NCBI GenBank assembly: GCA_945873105.1
Contig: CAMCBW010000050.1
Span: 1 to 38,746, forward strand
DNA: 38,746 nt
Direction: 5' to 3'
Source: Tangfeifania diversioriginum
Lineage (GTDB): Bacteria; Bacteroidota; Bacteroidia; Bacteroidales; Prolixibacteraceae
Below are positions 15,049-23,016 of this stretch, one piece after another (the first letter of the stretch is position 1; each line of letters begins with the position of its first letter). The notes under the pieces are model-generated. The model searched no databases, had not been told where the DNA came from, and saw only the letters and a program-made list of their open reading frames with translations. The translations under genes and the position numbers were made by a program.

Positions 15049-16169
15049 TTAGCCTCCTCCTCGTCATCTGAAATCTCTTCCTGGTTATGTCCCAAAAAAC
15101 TCTTTTTGATCCATCCGGGAAGGATTACGGCGCCAATGAACAGGTAGGGATAATAACTAAAAAGCCGCCAGATAACGGTCATTAGACTCACAAACCCAAC
15201 CGGGATAAATATTTTCATGTACTCCATAAAGATCATTTCAGAGATGCCGGTACCGCCGGGGGTAGGCATCACCATCATCATGATCCAGAGCACCAATTGC
15301 CGGGCATAGATATTGAAATGTTCCACAATAGAGAGCAAGTGAGGTTCTGCGTTACCCTTGATGCCATAAATGAGTGCCAATACCAAAAAGTTGACCACCA
15401 GATAGTGGGAAGTCCAGGACAAGGCAGTTGCCCCAAAACCCTTCAGCCAGAACTTAAAAGGTTTGTTGGAGAGATGCTTGGAGGCTTTAACAATCTCGTT
15501 GCCCTGGTTGATGGCACCCTGCTTCCATTTGCGCAATCCCGGCAGGGAGAAGATCAACACAATAAATTTTTTCAGTGCATGGGGATTGATAAAGAGTCCA
15601 TAGCCCACCAGAAGTGCAATGAACAGCATGACAGAGTAACCCGCCAGGGCAAAGTAGAAATACTTGTTCTGCATCAGATCGATGGTAGAGGAAGCGGAGA
15701 GTTCAAAGAGGCTGGTCCAGCCTACCAGTAAAACGACCAAAGGAAATACCAGCACAAAATAGAGTTCGTCCAAGAAGAGGGTTGCCAGCACTATCGCCGA
15801 ACCTTTTCCGATCGAAAGCCCCTCCTTGTAGAGGAATAGCAAGGCCACAGAGGTTCCGCCAACGGCAGAAGGGGTCACCGCCGAAGAAAATTCCCACAAC
15901 AACACAATGCGAATGGCCCCGATGATACTCAATTTACCCTCTGAAAGTACTCTCAAACGGATCACATATCCGGTAATCCGGCCCACAATCATCAGGGCAG
16001 CCATGACCAGAAAAATCACCACCAGGGGTGAGAATTGAATGGAGGTTAGTGCTTTGAGGGATCCTTCCCGTGTGAATATGTAAATTGCCACTCCTATCCC
16101 AATCAAGAGCGGCAGTATAATCTTACCAGGATGAACTGAATGGACAATCTTAGCAGTATTTAGCTTCAT
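15045..16169 (-). CDS. YbhN/AglD-like flippase domain protein
   Basis: A 374-residue polytopic membrane protein of the lysylphosphatidylglycerol synthase transmembrane-domain superfamily (UPF0104, YbhN/AglD), with about eight helices. Landmarks are EFSSAVTPSAVGGTSVALLF near residue 100 and MPTPGGTGISEMIF near residue 300. Members flip or act on lipid-linked intermediates; there is no soluble transferase domain, so lysyl-PG synthesis is unlikely. The frame stays open to 16502 but the ATG at 16169 gives the canonical start, and the extension would overlap the divergent YtxH gene. The 296-nt divergent spacer holds no exact promoter box. The C-terminus is acidic (EEISDDEEEAK). Confidence 0.85.
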   Translation of the reverse strand: MKLNTAKIVHSVHPGKIILPLLIGIGVAIYIFTREGSLKALTSIQFSPLVVIFLVMAALMIVGRITGYVIRLRVLSEGKLSIIGAIRIVLLWEFSSAVTPSAVGGTSVALLFLYKEGLSIGKGSAIVLATLFLDELYFVLVFPLVVLLVGWTSLFELSASSTIDLMQNKYFYFALAGYSVMLFIALLVGYGLFINPHALKKFIVLIFSLPGLRKWKQGAINQGNEIVKASKHLSNKPFKFWLKGFGATALSWTSHYLVVNFLVLALIYGIKGNAEPHLLSIVEHFNIYARQLVLWIMMMVMPTPGGTGISEMIFMEYMKIFIPVGFVSLMTVIWRLFSYYPYLFIGAVILPGWIKKSFLGHNQEEISDDEEEAK

Positions 16170-16465
16170 AATGACCGTCGAAGGTTGGGAATTTCCTGAA
16201 ATTAATACGGGTAAATCTAAAGAAATATTTCCTATTTTTGGATAACCCGCCAAAGCTTTAATTTTTTGGTCCGGTGGGATGGTAGTTGCAATGCCTGGTA
16301 ATTTCAGCCAAAGTATTGCACAGATGATTCTGTCGCATTTTTTCATTGCGGCGCCTGCGTTTAACCGCGAAATTATTGACAATTTTATAGTTCGAAGGAA
16401 TTTGAACCTATGACAATTTGTTGTACATATCACTAAATGATTGACCATTACCAAAATCGACCAAC

Positions 16466-16699
16466 ATGAGCGAAAATAAGGGGACCAAAATCCTGCTGGC
16501 ATTTGTAGCAGGTGCTGCCATCGGAGCTGCCATCGGGTATTTTCTCAATTCGGACAAGAAAGAGGAGATATTGTCGGATATTCAGGAAGGTGCTTCCAAG
16601 CTTAAAAACGACATCCAGGAGAATCTATCCAGGGCCAAAGAGATGGTAGACAACTTCCGTACCAATAATGTGGATAGCTCCACAGAAAATCCTGCCTAA
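16466..16699 (+). CDS. YtxH-domain small membrane protein
   Basis: A 77-residue protein with one N-terminal glycine/alanine-rich membrane helix (ILLAFVAGAAIGAAIGYFL) followed by an amphipathic helix, the YtxH architecture. Such proteins are induced by envelope or general stress in several phyla; molecular function is unknown. It abuts the holin-like gene with no spacer (stop 16699, next start 16700), so the three genes to 17397 form an operon. Confidence 0.85.
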   Translation: MSENKGTKILLAFVAGAAIGAAIGYFLNSDKKEEILSDIQEGASKLKNDIQENLSRAKEMVDNFRTNNVDSSTENPA

Positions 16700-17062
16700 A
16701 TGGAACGTGATTCAAAGGAGTTTTTTCAGGAATTGAAGCTGATGGTGACAGATTACCTGTCAGCCAGGATGCAACTGATCAAATATGAATTTTACGAAAA
16801 GACCGCCAAAATATCAGCGGCCCTCTTCTCCTCCCTGGTCATCGTGCTGCTGGCATCCCTGATGCTGTTTTTCCTGAGTATTGCGCTGGGGTTTTACCTT
16901 GGCGCGCTTTTTGAAAGCTACGGTACCGGCTTTCTGATGGTGACCGGCTTGTACCTGCTCATGCTGCTTCCATTTATCTTTTTCAGGAAGAATTGGATCG
17001 AAAAAACCATCATCAATCGCTTGTTGGAAGAGCTAACAGAGAAAGAGGAGGAAGAAAAATGA
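16700..17062 (+). CDS. Phage holin superfamily III-type membrane protein
   Basis: A 120-residue protein with two hydrophobic helices (residues about 38-65 and 75-97) flanked by a charged N-terminal amphipathic helix and an acidic lysine/glutamate tail. It fits the Phage_holin_3_6 (PF07332) family, which in Bacteroidetes accompanies YtxH genes rather than phage lysis cassettes. No phage genes are nearby, so an envelope or stress role is more likely than lysis. The stop overlaps the next ATG by 3 nt. Confidence 0.8.
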   Translation: MERDSKEFFQELKLMVTDYLSARMQLIKYEFYEKTAKISAALFSSLVIVLLASLMLFFLSIALGFYLGALFESYGTGFLMVTGLYLLMLLPFIFFRKNWIEKTIINRLLEELTEKEEEEK

Positions 17063-17397
17063 GCAACAAGTCTGCAAAAATCGACAACCTTGCCAAGCTC
17101 AGGATGGAAAAGAGCAAATTGCAGAGCTACTGCACCTACCAGGAAAAATTGATCGGTTACAAGCTCGAATACCTGAGGGAAAACTACTCTGAGTTATTGA
17201 GCGATGCCGTACTTCCCTACAGCAAATCGCAGAACAACGATGTAAACAACCTGCTGGATTCCGTCAACAACATCATTGTCAGGATGGTTCCCTCTGCATT
17301 TGAAGGCAAGTTCTTGCCCAAAATTATGCTCAAACTGATTGAGATCCTGATGATCCAAACTTTTAAGAAGACAAGAAATGAAAAGGGTAAAGGGTAA
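17059..17397 (+). CDS. Small coiled-coil protein of the YtxH-holin operon
   Basis: A 112-residue helical protein, unrecognised at family level. The N-terminal half is lysine-rich and likely coiled coil (LAKLRMEKSKLQSYCTYQEK); a mildly hydrophobic stretch (FLPKIMLKLIEILMIQTF) closes the protein. The ATG at 17059 overlaps the holin stop; an upstream in-frame ATG (16993) would overlap the holin gene by 70 nt and is rejected. Its last four codons (KGKG) and its stop codon are formed by the heptamer array that begins here, showing that the array has grown into the coding end. Confidence 0.7.
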   Translation: MSNKSAKIDNLAKLRMEKSKLQSYCTYQEKLIGYKLEYLRENYSELLSDAVLPYSKSQNNDVNNLLDSVNNIIVRMVPSAFEGKFLPKIMLKLIEILMIQTFKKTRNEKGKG

Positions 17398-17540
17398 AGG
17401 GTAAAGGATAAAGGTTAAAGGATAAAGGATAAAGGTTAAAGGTTAAAGGATAAAGGTTAAAGGATAAAGGATAAAGGTTAAAGGTTAAAGGTTAAAGGAT
17501 AAAGGATAAAGGATAAAGGATAAAGGATAAAGGATAAAGT
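17382..17540 (+). repeat. Heptamer array (TAAAGGN), about 21 units
   Basis: From 17388 the sequence is 21 consecutive 7-nt units of TAAAGG followed by G, A or T, with no change of length; the first units form the end and stop codon of the preceding gene. Because 7 is not divisible by 3, TAA appears in all three sense frames every 21 nt. Similar shorter arrays follow lpxA, infB and pheS. Confidence 0.95.
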
Positions 17541-17581
17541 TAGATTTGGATGAAGGATAGATTGGTTGCGTAAGGGTTAAT

Positions 17582-17617
17582 AAAAAAACGCCTGGATGAA
17601 GATCCGGGCGTTTTTTT
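17582..17617. terminator. Bidirectional intrinsic terminator
   Basis: ACGCCTGGAT and ATCCGGGCGT form a stem with one internal T/G pair around GAAG. Seven A precede it and seven T follow, so it can serve both the YtxH-operon and the convergent lpxA operon. Confidence 0.85.
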
Positions 17618-17647
17618 ATTTTGACAACGAATATTGGGAGTCCCTCA

Positions 17648-17688
17648 CTTTATCCTTTATCCTTTATCCTTTAACCTTTATCCTTAAA
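17648..17688 (-). repeat. Heptamer array downstream of lpxA
   Basis: About five to six TAAAGGN units read on the minus strand, the sense strand of lpxA, beginning about 7 nt after its stop codon. Same unit as at 17388, opposite orientation. Confidence 0.85.
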
Positions 17689-17692
17689 GTAA

Positions 17693-18475
17693 TCAGTCGG
17701 GAAAATACCCCTTGATAATACCTCTTTTGGAATCTTTGATAAAAAGGAGTATTTCATCCCTTTCACGCGATGCAGGCATCTCTGTCTCAACAACTTCCAG
17801 TGCCTGCGAATTGTTGTAGCCTTTCTGGTAGATGATGCGGTAAATATCCTGGATTTGGGTGATCATCTCGTTGGTGAACTCTCTGCGGCGCAAACCGATG
17901 GAGTTGACCCCTGCATAGGAGAGGGGTTCACGACCAGCTTTGATATAGGGAGGAACATCTTTCCTTACCAGGGATCCCCCGGAAAGCATCACATGCTTTC
18001 CGATATGACAGAACTGGTGAATACCCGTATGACCGCCGATGATGGCGAAATCATCCACGATCACTTCACCTGCCAGGGAGGTGGAGTTCACCAGGATAAC
18101 GTTGTCCCCCACTACACAATCGTGGGCAACATGTACATAGGCCATGATCAGGCAATTGCTGCCAATGACCGTCTTCCCCTTGGCCGAAGTTCCCCGGTTG
18201 ATGGTAACGCACTCCCGGATGGTCGTGTTGTTTCCAATTTCAACCGTCGAATACTCGCCTTTGAATTTCAGGTCCTGGGGTTCCCCACCAACGACAGCAC
18301 CGGGAAAAATCTTGCAGTTCTTCCCGATTCGGGTACCCGGCAAGATGGTCGCATGTGGGCCTATATTTGTTCCTTCTCCGATGACAACGTCGTCACCAAT
18401 CGTAGCAAACGGCTCAACGACAACCCCTGCTGCCAGTTTTGCATTGGGGTGGATATGGGCAAGTACTTGATTCAT
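17693..18475 (-). CDS. lpxA: UDP-N-acetylglucosamine acyltransferase
   Basis: A 260-residue left-handed beta-helix acyltransferase catalysing the first step of lipid A synthesis, transfer of a 3-hydroxyacyl chain from ACP to UDP-GlcNAc O3. Hexapeptide repeats fill residues 8-190. The catalytic base is His118 in HVAHDCVVG (Escherichia coli His125). GGEPQDLKFKGE and the C-terminal helical domain (LRRREFTNEMITQIQDIYRI) are typical. It is the last gene of the HD/lpxD/lpxC-fabZ/lpxA operon, 6 nt after the fusion gene. Confidence 0.97.
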   Translation of the reverse strand: MNQVLAHIHPNAKLAAGVVVEPFATIGDDVVIGEGTNIGPHATILPGTRIGKNCKIFPGAVVGGEPQDLKFKGEYSTVEIGNNTTIRECVTINRGTSAKGKTVIGSNCLIMAYVHVAHDCVVGDNVILVNSTSLAGEVIVDDFAIIGGHTGIHQFCHIGKHVMLSGGSLVRKDVPPYIKAGREPLSYAGVNSIGLRRREFTNEMITQIQDIYRIIYQKGYNNSQALEVVETEMPASRERDEILLFIKDSKRGIIKGYFPD

Positions 18476-18481
18476 TAGTAA

Positions 18482-19876
18482 TTATTTATTTTTTACAATC
18501 TGTGCCATAAATTCTCCTTCACAAACTACGGTATCTCCTACAAATGCAAGACCCCTCATGTTGGCGATTCCCCTGCGAATTGGACTCATCAACTTGATTT
18601 TGTAAATAAGGGTATCCCCTGGAACCACCTTTTTCCGGAACTTGATGTTGTCCATGGTCATGAAGTAGGTGGAGTAGTCCCCATCGGCAGGCATGGAGCT
18701 GATGACGAAGATTCCGCCACATTGAGCCATCGATTCGACAATCATTACCCCAGGCATCACCGGTTCTTCCGGGAAGTGCCCCATGAAAAATGGCTCATTC
18801 TGTGTTACATTCTTGATGCCTATGATATAATCGCCACCCTTCTCAATGACTTTGTCGAGCAAGAGGAATGGATTCCGGTGGGGAAGCATCCGCTTGATCG
18901 CGTTGACATCGTACAATGGTTCCTTGTTGGGATCATACTCCGGGGGAGCAGACTCGGCCAGGCTCTTCAGGTGCTCCTTCAGCAAAAGCTTTGTAAACTC
19001 AGTATTGGCAAGGTGACCGGGCCGTTTGGCAATGATCCTTCCCTTGATTCTTTTACCCAGCAGAGCCGTATCGCCGATGAGGTCGAGCAGCTTGTGACGG
19101 GCACATTCGTTGTCGAAATGGAGTTTTAGGTTGTTGAGGATACCAATCTCATTGACCTGGATGTGTTCGTGGTTGAAGAGATCGGCGATCCTGTTCAGCT
19201 CATCCTGCTGCATCTCCTGGTCCATGATGACAATGGCATTGTCGAGGTCTCCGCCTTTTACCAGGTTGTTTTTCAGCAATGCTTCGAGTTCCCGTACAAA
19301 GACGAAAGTGCGGCATGGGGCAATCTCGGTAGTAAATTCAGTGGTACTGTCGAAAGAGGCAAACTGGTTCCCCAGGACGGAAGAGTTGTAGGATACCAGT
19401 ACATCCATCGAGAAATTCTCGTCCGGAAGAATCGTCAGTTCAGAGCCTGTGGATTGGTTGCGGTAGGTAATTTTCTTTTTAACGATGAAGTAATCCCTTT
19501 CGGCATTCTGCTCCACGATTCCAGCCTCCTGCAAGGCTTCCACGAAAGGCAGTGCGCTGCCATCCATGATTGGTACCTCCGAGCCATTGATCTCCATCAG
19601 CACATTGTCAATATCGGAGGAAACCAAAGCAGCCATGGCATGTTCAATGGTACTGATGGTTACTTCACCTTCCTGCAGCACTGTACCCCTGGCAGTTCCT
19701 CTTACTTTCGACACAATGGCCTCAATCACTGGCTCTCCCTCCAAATCAATCCGCTTGAACCGGAATCCGAAATTCTCGGGTGCAGGTTTAAAGGTAAGCG
19801 TTACTTCAACGCCAGTATGAAGACCCTTCCCGGTAACAGTAACCGGATAGGCAATGGTATTCTGTTTCACAATCAT
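18482..19876 (-). CDS. lpxC-fabZ: Bifunctional LpxC deacetylase / FabZ dehydratase
   Basis: A 464-residue fusion typical of Bacteroidetes. The N-terminal domain (residues 1-300) is the zinc-dependent UDP-3-O-acyl-GlcNAc deacetylase; ligands are His79 in TIEHAMAAL, His261 and Asp265 in RHKLLDLIGD. The C-terminal domain (about 325-464) is the hot-dog 3-hydroxyacyl-ACP dehydratase, with LPHRNPFLLLDKV and catalytic His367/Glu381 in GHFPEEPVMPGVMIVESMAQ. Linking these balances lipid A and fatty acid flux. The ATG at 19876 is preferred over an upstream TTG (19885). No internal promoter is evident, so it is probably transcribed with lpxD. Confidence 0.97.
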   Translation of the reverse strand: MIVKQNTIAYPVTVTGKGLHTGVEVTLTFKPAPENFGFRFKRIDLEGEPVIEAIVSKVRGTARGTVLQEGEVTISTIEHAMAALVSSDIDNVLMEINGSEVPIMDGSALPFVEALQEAGIVEQNAERDYFIVKKKITYRNQSTGSELTILPDENFSMDVLVSYNSSVLGNQFASFDSTTEFTTEIAPCRTFVFVRELEALLKNNLVKGGDLDNAIVIMDQEMQQDELNRIADLFNHEHIQVNEIGILNNLKLHFDNECARHKLLDLIGDTALLGKRIKGRIIAKRPGHLANTEFTKLLLKEHLKSLAESAPPEYDPNKEPLYDVNAIKRMLPHRNPFLLLDKVIEKGGDYIIGIKNVTQNEPFFMGHFPEEPVMPGVMIVESMAQCGGIFVISSMPADGDYSTYFMTMDNIKFRKKVVPGDTLIYKIKLMSPIRRGIANMRGLAFVGDTVVCEGEFMAQIVKNK

Positions 19877-19922
19877 CCCTGACAATCTATAATTTAACTT
19901 AACTATTTAACTTGGTCTAGAA

Positions 19923-20963
19923 CTATTCATTTTTCGATTCCATCGCCTTCATCCATTTCTTCAGGTCAGAAACATCACCCGACATCTGGGGCAATTTTCT
20001 AAAGATGGCCATGGAACGCATAAAATCTTTGTGATCCTGAACGGGTGAGCCGATCATGGTGGAATTATCCGGTATATTGGTCATGATTCCCGCCTGGCCA
20101 CCAAGCCTGACGTTGTTGCCAATGCTAAGATGACCCGAGACACCAACCTGTGCGCCAATCATGCAATTTTTACCAATTTTTGAAGAGCCGGCAACACCGC
20201 TCTGGCCGGCAATTACAGTATTCTCTCCAACTTCTGCATTGTGGGCTATTTGTATCAGGTTGTCCAATTTTACACCCCGACGAACAATGGTTGATCCCAT
20301 TGTGGCACAATCGATACAGGTGTTGGCACCGATTTCGACAAGATCTTCCAGGATGACGTTGCCAATCTGGGCAATTTTGGAGAAGGGGCCATCGGCATTT
20401 GGCGCAAAACCAAAACCATCGGCGCCGATCACTGAACCTGAATGCAAAATACAGTCAGCGCCTATGATGCAATCTGCATAGATCTTTACACCTGCAAAAA
20501 GCGTGGTATTGTCACCAATCACTACATTTTCGCCCACAAACACCTGGGGATAAATCTTGACATTTCTCCCAATCTTCACATTGTCTGAGATGTAAGCAAA
20601 TGCACCCAGGTAAATATCTTCTCCCAGCGTAGCACTGCTGCTCACATAGGATGGTTGTTCGATCCCCCTTTTTCCCGGTTTAAGCTGCTGGTACATTTTT
20701 AGCAGCTCTGCCAACGCGGCATAGGGATCATCCACCCTGATAAGGGTACACTCCAGTTTTTCCTCGGGCTTAAAATCCCTTGAAACGATTACAGCGCTGG
20801 CGAGGGTGTTATAAATGTATTTTGTATAGGCCGGGTTGGAAAGAAAGGAGAGTGTGCCCGGAATACCCTGATCAATTTTTGAGATATTGTTTATCTTAAC
20901 TTCCCCATCCCCTTCGATGGTTCCATTGAGAATCATTGCAATGTCTTTGGCCTTAAACTCCAT
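19923..20963 (-). CDS. lpxD: UDP-3-O-acylglucosamine N-acyltransferase
   Basis: A 346-residue enzyme adding the N-linked acyl chain in lipid A synthesis. The N-terminal uridine-binding domain (residues 1-100) includes [21 protein letters not shown]. The beta-helix domain has hexapeptide repeats from about 105 to 320, with catalytic His241 in [13 protein letters not shown] (Escherichia coli His239). It precedes lpxC-fabZ by 46 nt, and a consensus -7 box lies 24 nt upstream of its start, so it may head its own transcript inside the larger cluster. Confidence 0.97.
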   Translation of the reverse strand: MEFKAKDIAMILNGTIEGDGEVKINNISKIDQGIPGTLSFLSNPAYTKYIYNTLASAVIVSRDFKPEEKLECTLIRVDDPYAALAELLKMYQQLKPGKRGIEQPSYVSSSATLGEDIYLGAFAYISDNVKIGRNVKIYPQVFVGENVVIGDNTTLFAGVKIYADCIIGADCILHSGSVIGADGFGFAPNADGPFSKIAQIGNVILEDLVEIGANTCIDCATMGSTIVRRGVKLDNLIQIAHNAEVGENTVIAGQSGVAGSSKIGKNCMIGAQVGVSGHLSIGNNVRLGGQAGIMTNIPDNSTMIGSPVQDHKDFMRSMAIFRKLPQMSGDVSDLKKWMKAMESKNE

Positions 20964-20987
20964 TCATTTACTTTTAAAAATTAGGTG

Positions 20988-20995
20988 CAAAAATA
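20988..20995 (-). promoter_or_regulatory. -7 box upstream of lpxD
   Basis: TATTTTTG on the minus strand, an exact TAnnTTTG match, in the 39-nt gap between the HD gene and lpxD. No clear -33 element. Confidence 0.5.
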
Positions 20996-21002
20996 AACAA
21001 TA

Positions 21003-22256
21003 TTAGTTACCCTGCGAGATTTTTGCCGGATAACAGACAAAATGTTTGCGCACGGTCTTGGTCAATCCCTCCAGGTTTATATCGGAAGCATCCCTGATAT
21101 CCTTCAACTTGCCATTCTTGTACAGGATGAGAATGGCCTCCTCGTCAGGTTGATAGGCCTTGTTGGTCATTTCGCCAATGGAGATAAAATAATCAGCATC
21201 TCCCTTCGCTATACCCTGGATGGCACCTACCTTTGCCTTGATTTCTCCCAGTTGACTCTCCCCAAAAGGATGAGGAGAGATTTTGATTTTCATCAACTTC
21301 CTGTTCACGATCCGAGCGGCCAGTTCCGATAAAACCAGGTCAGGATAGGTGATCCAATCCTTGATGCTGCTCAATATATCAGAATCATCCAGCCAGGAGA
21401 AGCTGTCAAGTGCCCGTCTCCTGGTAGCTCTTTCAGGCGATTTGAAATCGGCAGCGGTGACCTCCCCCTTCAAAAAGCAGGCGAAGGCAGCAGAAGAGCT
21501 GACCCCACGGCCGGCAACAACCAGGTCGGAAGCGCGCTGAAGCAGATTTACCAGGGTACGTTCTGCGGATACCACGGTCTTGTGCAGATACACCTGCCAG
21601 TACATCATCCTTCTGGCGACCAGAAATTTTTCGACCGAATAGATCCCCTTGGCCTCCACCACCAGCTGATCGTGGCGAACATCCAGCATCTTGATGATGC
21701 GGTCGGAAGAGACAACCCCCTCAGAGACCCCGCAATAGAAACTATCCCTTTTCAGGAAATCGAGCCGGTCCATGTCCAGCTGACTGCTTACCAGGAGGTG
21801 CAGGAAATGCTTGGGATATTGGTCCAGAAAGATCTGGATCGCAAGTTCCAATCTTCCGTCAAACTCTTCGTTTAACTCCTTCATAAACAAGAGCGAAATC
21901 TCCTCGTGTGAGATCCCTTTCACGATACTCTCCTCCAGTGCGTGCGAAAATGGCCCATGGCCAAGGTCATGGAGCAATACCGAAATGGTCACTCCTTCGG
22001 CCTCTTCATCGGTAATCTCCACCCCCTTCTCTCGCAACACCTGCAAGGCAGTCCGGACGAGGTACATGCTACCGATACTGTGCTCAAACCGGGTATGATT
22101 GGCGCCCGGATAGACCAGGTAGGTAAGCCCCAACTGCCGGATGCGCCTTAGCCTTTGGAAATAAGGATGTTCGATCAAATCGAACAACAATCCTGAATTC
22201 AGATCGATGAATCCCCACACAGGATCATTCACAATTTTATGTTTGTTTTGCCGCAC
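21003..22256 (-). CDS. HD-domain phosphohydrolase (SAMHD1-like family)
   Basis: A 417-residue HD protein of the YdhJ/SAMHD1-like group, probably a nucleotide phosphohydrolase. Landmarks are the N-terminal NDPVWGFIDLN and PYFQRLRRIRQLGLTYLVYP, then metal ligands in HTRFEHS (His59), His96-Asp97 in LLHDLGHGPFSH and a downstream Asp in QLDMDRLDFLKRD. It is conserved next to lpxD in Bacteroidetes, so the gene order here is standard, although its biochemical link to lipid A is unknown. The start is GTG at 22256; no in-frame ATG matches the family N-terminus. Confidence 0.88.
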   Translation of the reverse strand: MRQNKHKIVNDPVWGFIDLNSGLLFDLIEHPYFQRLRRIRQLGLTYLVYPGANHTRFEHSIGSMYLVRTALQVLREKGVEITDEEAEGVTISVLLHDLGHGPFSHALEESIVKGISHEEISLLFMKELNEEFDGRLELAIQIFLDQYPKHFLHLLVSSQLDMDRLDFLKRDSFYCGVSEGVVSSDRIIKMLDVRHDQLVVEAKGIYSVEKFLVARRMMYWQVYLHKTVVSAERTLVNLLQRASDLVVAGRGVSSSAAFACFLKGEVTAADFKSPERATRRRALDSFSWLDDSDILSSIKDWITYPDLVLSELAARIVNRKLMKIKISPHPFGESQLGEIKAKVGAIQGIAKGDADYFISIGEMTNKAYQPDEEAILILYKNGKLKDIRDASDINLEGLTKTVRKHFVCYPAKISQGN

Positions 22257-22319
22257 TCACTGATTTTTTATTATCAAATTGACTCCTAATAATTTACAAA
22301 TTCTCCCGTCAAATGAGGG

Positions 22320-22341
22320 GAGACGTTGCATGCAACGTCTC
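22320..22341. repeat. Perfect 22-bp palindrome
   Basis: GAGACGTTGCA and its exact complement meet without a loop, in the divergent spacer between the HD gene and rimP. It resembles the GAGACGTTGCATG-type palindromic repeats dispersed in many bacterial genomes. Confidence 0.75.
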
Positions 22342-22369
22342 TACGGATGCCCCTTTCAGCCTTTCTTCG

Positions 22370-22404
22370 ACTTTCAACGCTCAACTTTGAACTTTCAACG
22401 CTCA
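22370..22404 (+). repeat. Two 14-nt direct repeats, 21-nt spacing
   Basis: ACTTTCAACGCTCA occurs at 22370-22383 and 22391-22404, exactly two helical turns apart, upstream of the rimP promoter. It may be low-complexity sequence or paired binding sites. Confidence 0.6.
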
Positions 22405-22453
22405 TCTTTCCATTCGCAAACACCAGCAGATCATTCAAAAATAGAAATAAAAA

Positions 22454-22485
22454 TTTGTTTAATTCAAACATTAATAGTAATTTCG
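22454..22485 (+). promoter_or_regulatory. Promoter of rimP-nusA-infB
   Basis: TTTG (22454-22457) and TAATTTCG (22478-22485, one mismatch to TAnnTTTG) are 20 nt apart. Transcription would start near 22492 and include the leader hairpin. Confidence 0.55.
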
Positions 22486-22507
22486 CAGCGGAGAATAATC
22501 GAAGGAT

Positions 22508-22528
22508 TAGGGGACGCATTGTCCCCTA
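22508..22528 (+). promoter_or_regulatory. Leader hairpin before rimP, possible attenuator
   Basis: TAGGGGAC and GTCCCCTA form a perfect 8-bp stem around GCATT, followed by TTTTATTAAG. It lies 17 nt before the rimP ATG, so it is either a weak intrinsic terminator or a structure affecting initiation. Confidence 0.55.
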
Positions 22529-22545
22529 TTTTATTAAGTTAGCAA

Positions 22546-23004
22546 ATGATATCGAAGGAAGTTATTCAAAGAATGGTGGAAGAAAAGCTGTCGGACACGA
22601 TGTTTATCGTCGAGGTAACCGTTGGTTTGGGCAATGCTATTTCGGTAATTATTGACAGCGACCAGGGATTAAGCATCGACAAGTGCATTGAAATGAGTCG
22701 CCACATCGAGCATCAATTTGACCGTGAAGTGGAAGATTTTTCACTGGAGGTCTCCTCTCCCGGCCTTACCCAGCCCTTCAGGGTACTGCGTCAATACCTT
22801 AAAAATCTGGGGAAAGAGGTGGAAATAGTTACCTCCAAAGGTGAGAAGATGGCAGGAATCCTGAAATCTGCCGACGATTCCGGTTTCACCCTGGAGATTG
22901 CAAGCAGCGTAAAAATAGATGGAAAGAAATCGGTTGAACTAAAAACCGTTGAATTTTCGTTGAAAGATATAAAAACAGTTAAACCAGTTATTACTTTTAA
23001 ATAA
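22546..23004 (+). CDS. rimP: Ribosome maturation factor RimP
   Basis: A 152-residue two-domain protein required for 30S subunit maturation. The N-terminal domain includes FIVEVTVGLGNAISVIIDSD and MSRHIEHQFDREVEDFSLEV; SSPGLTQPF is the family hallmark. The C-terminal SH3-like domain starts near ILKSADDSGF. It is first in the conserved rimP-nusA-infB operon and 12 nt ahead of nusA. Confidence 0.93.
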   Translation: MISKEVIQRMVEEKLSDTMFIVEVTVGLGNAISVIIDSDQGLSIDKCIEMSRHIEHQFDREVEDFSLEVSSPGLTQPFRVLRQYLKNLGKEVEIVTSKGEKMAGILKSADDSGFTLEIASSVKIDGKKSVELKTVEFSLKDIKTVKPVITFK

Positions 23005-23016
23005 AATCCTGAAGAT

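Noticed and set aside
16170-16502. N-terminal extension of the YbhN-like protein to 485 residues
   Set aside because: The frame is open by chance; it overlaps the divergent YtxH gene and its translation has no family character. The ATG at 16169 gives the normal start.
16700-17062. Prophage lysis cassette (holin)
   Set aside because: The gene sits in a YtxH stress-type operon with no endolysin or other phage gene nearby.
19163-19882. 239-residue plus-strand reading frame
   Set aside because: Antisense shadow of the lpxC part of the fusion gene, whose catalytic motifs are all intact.
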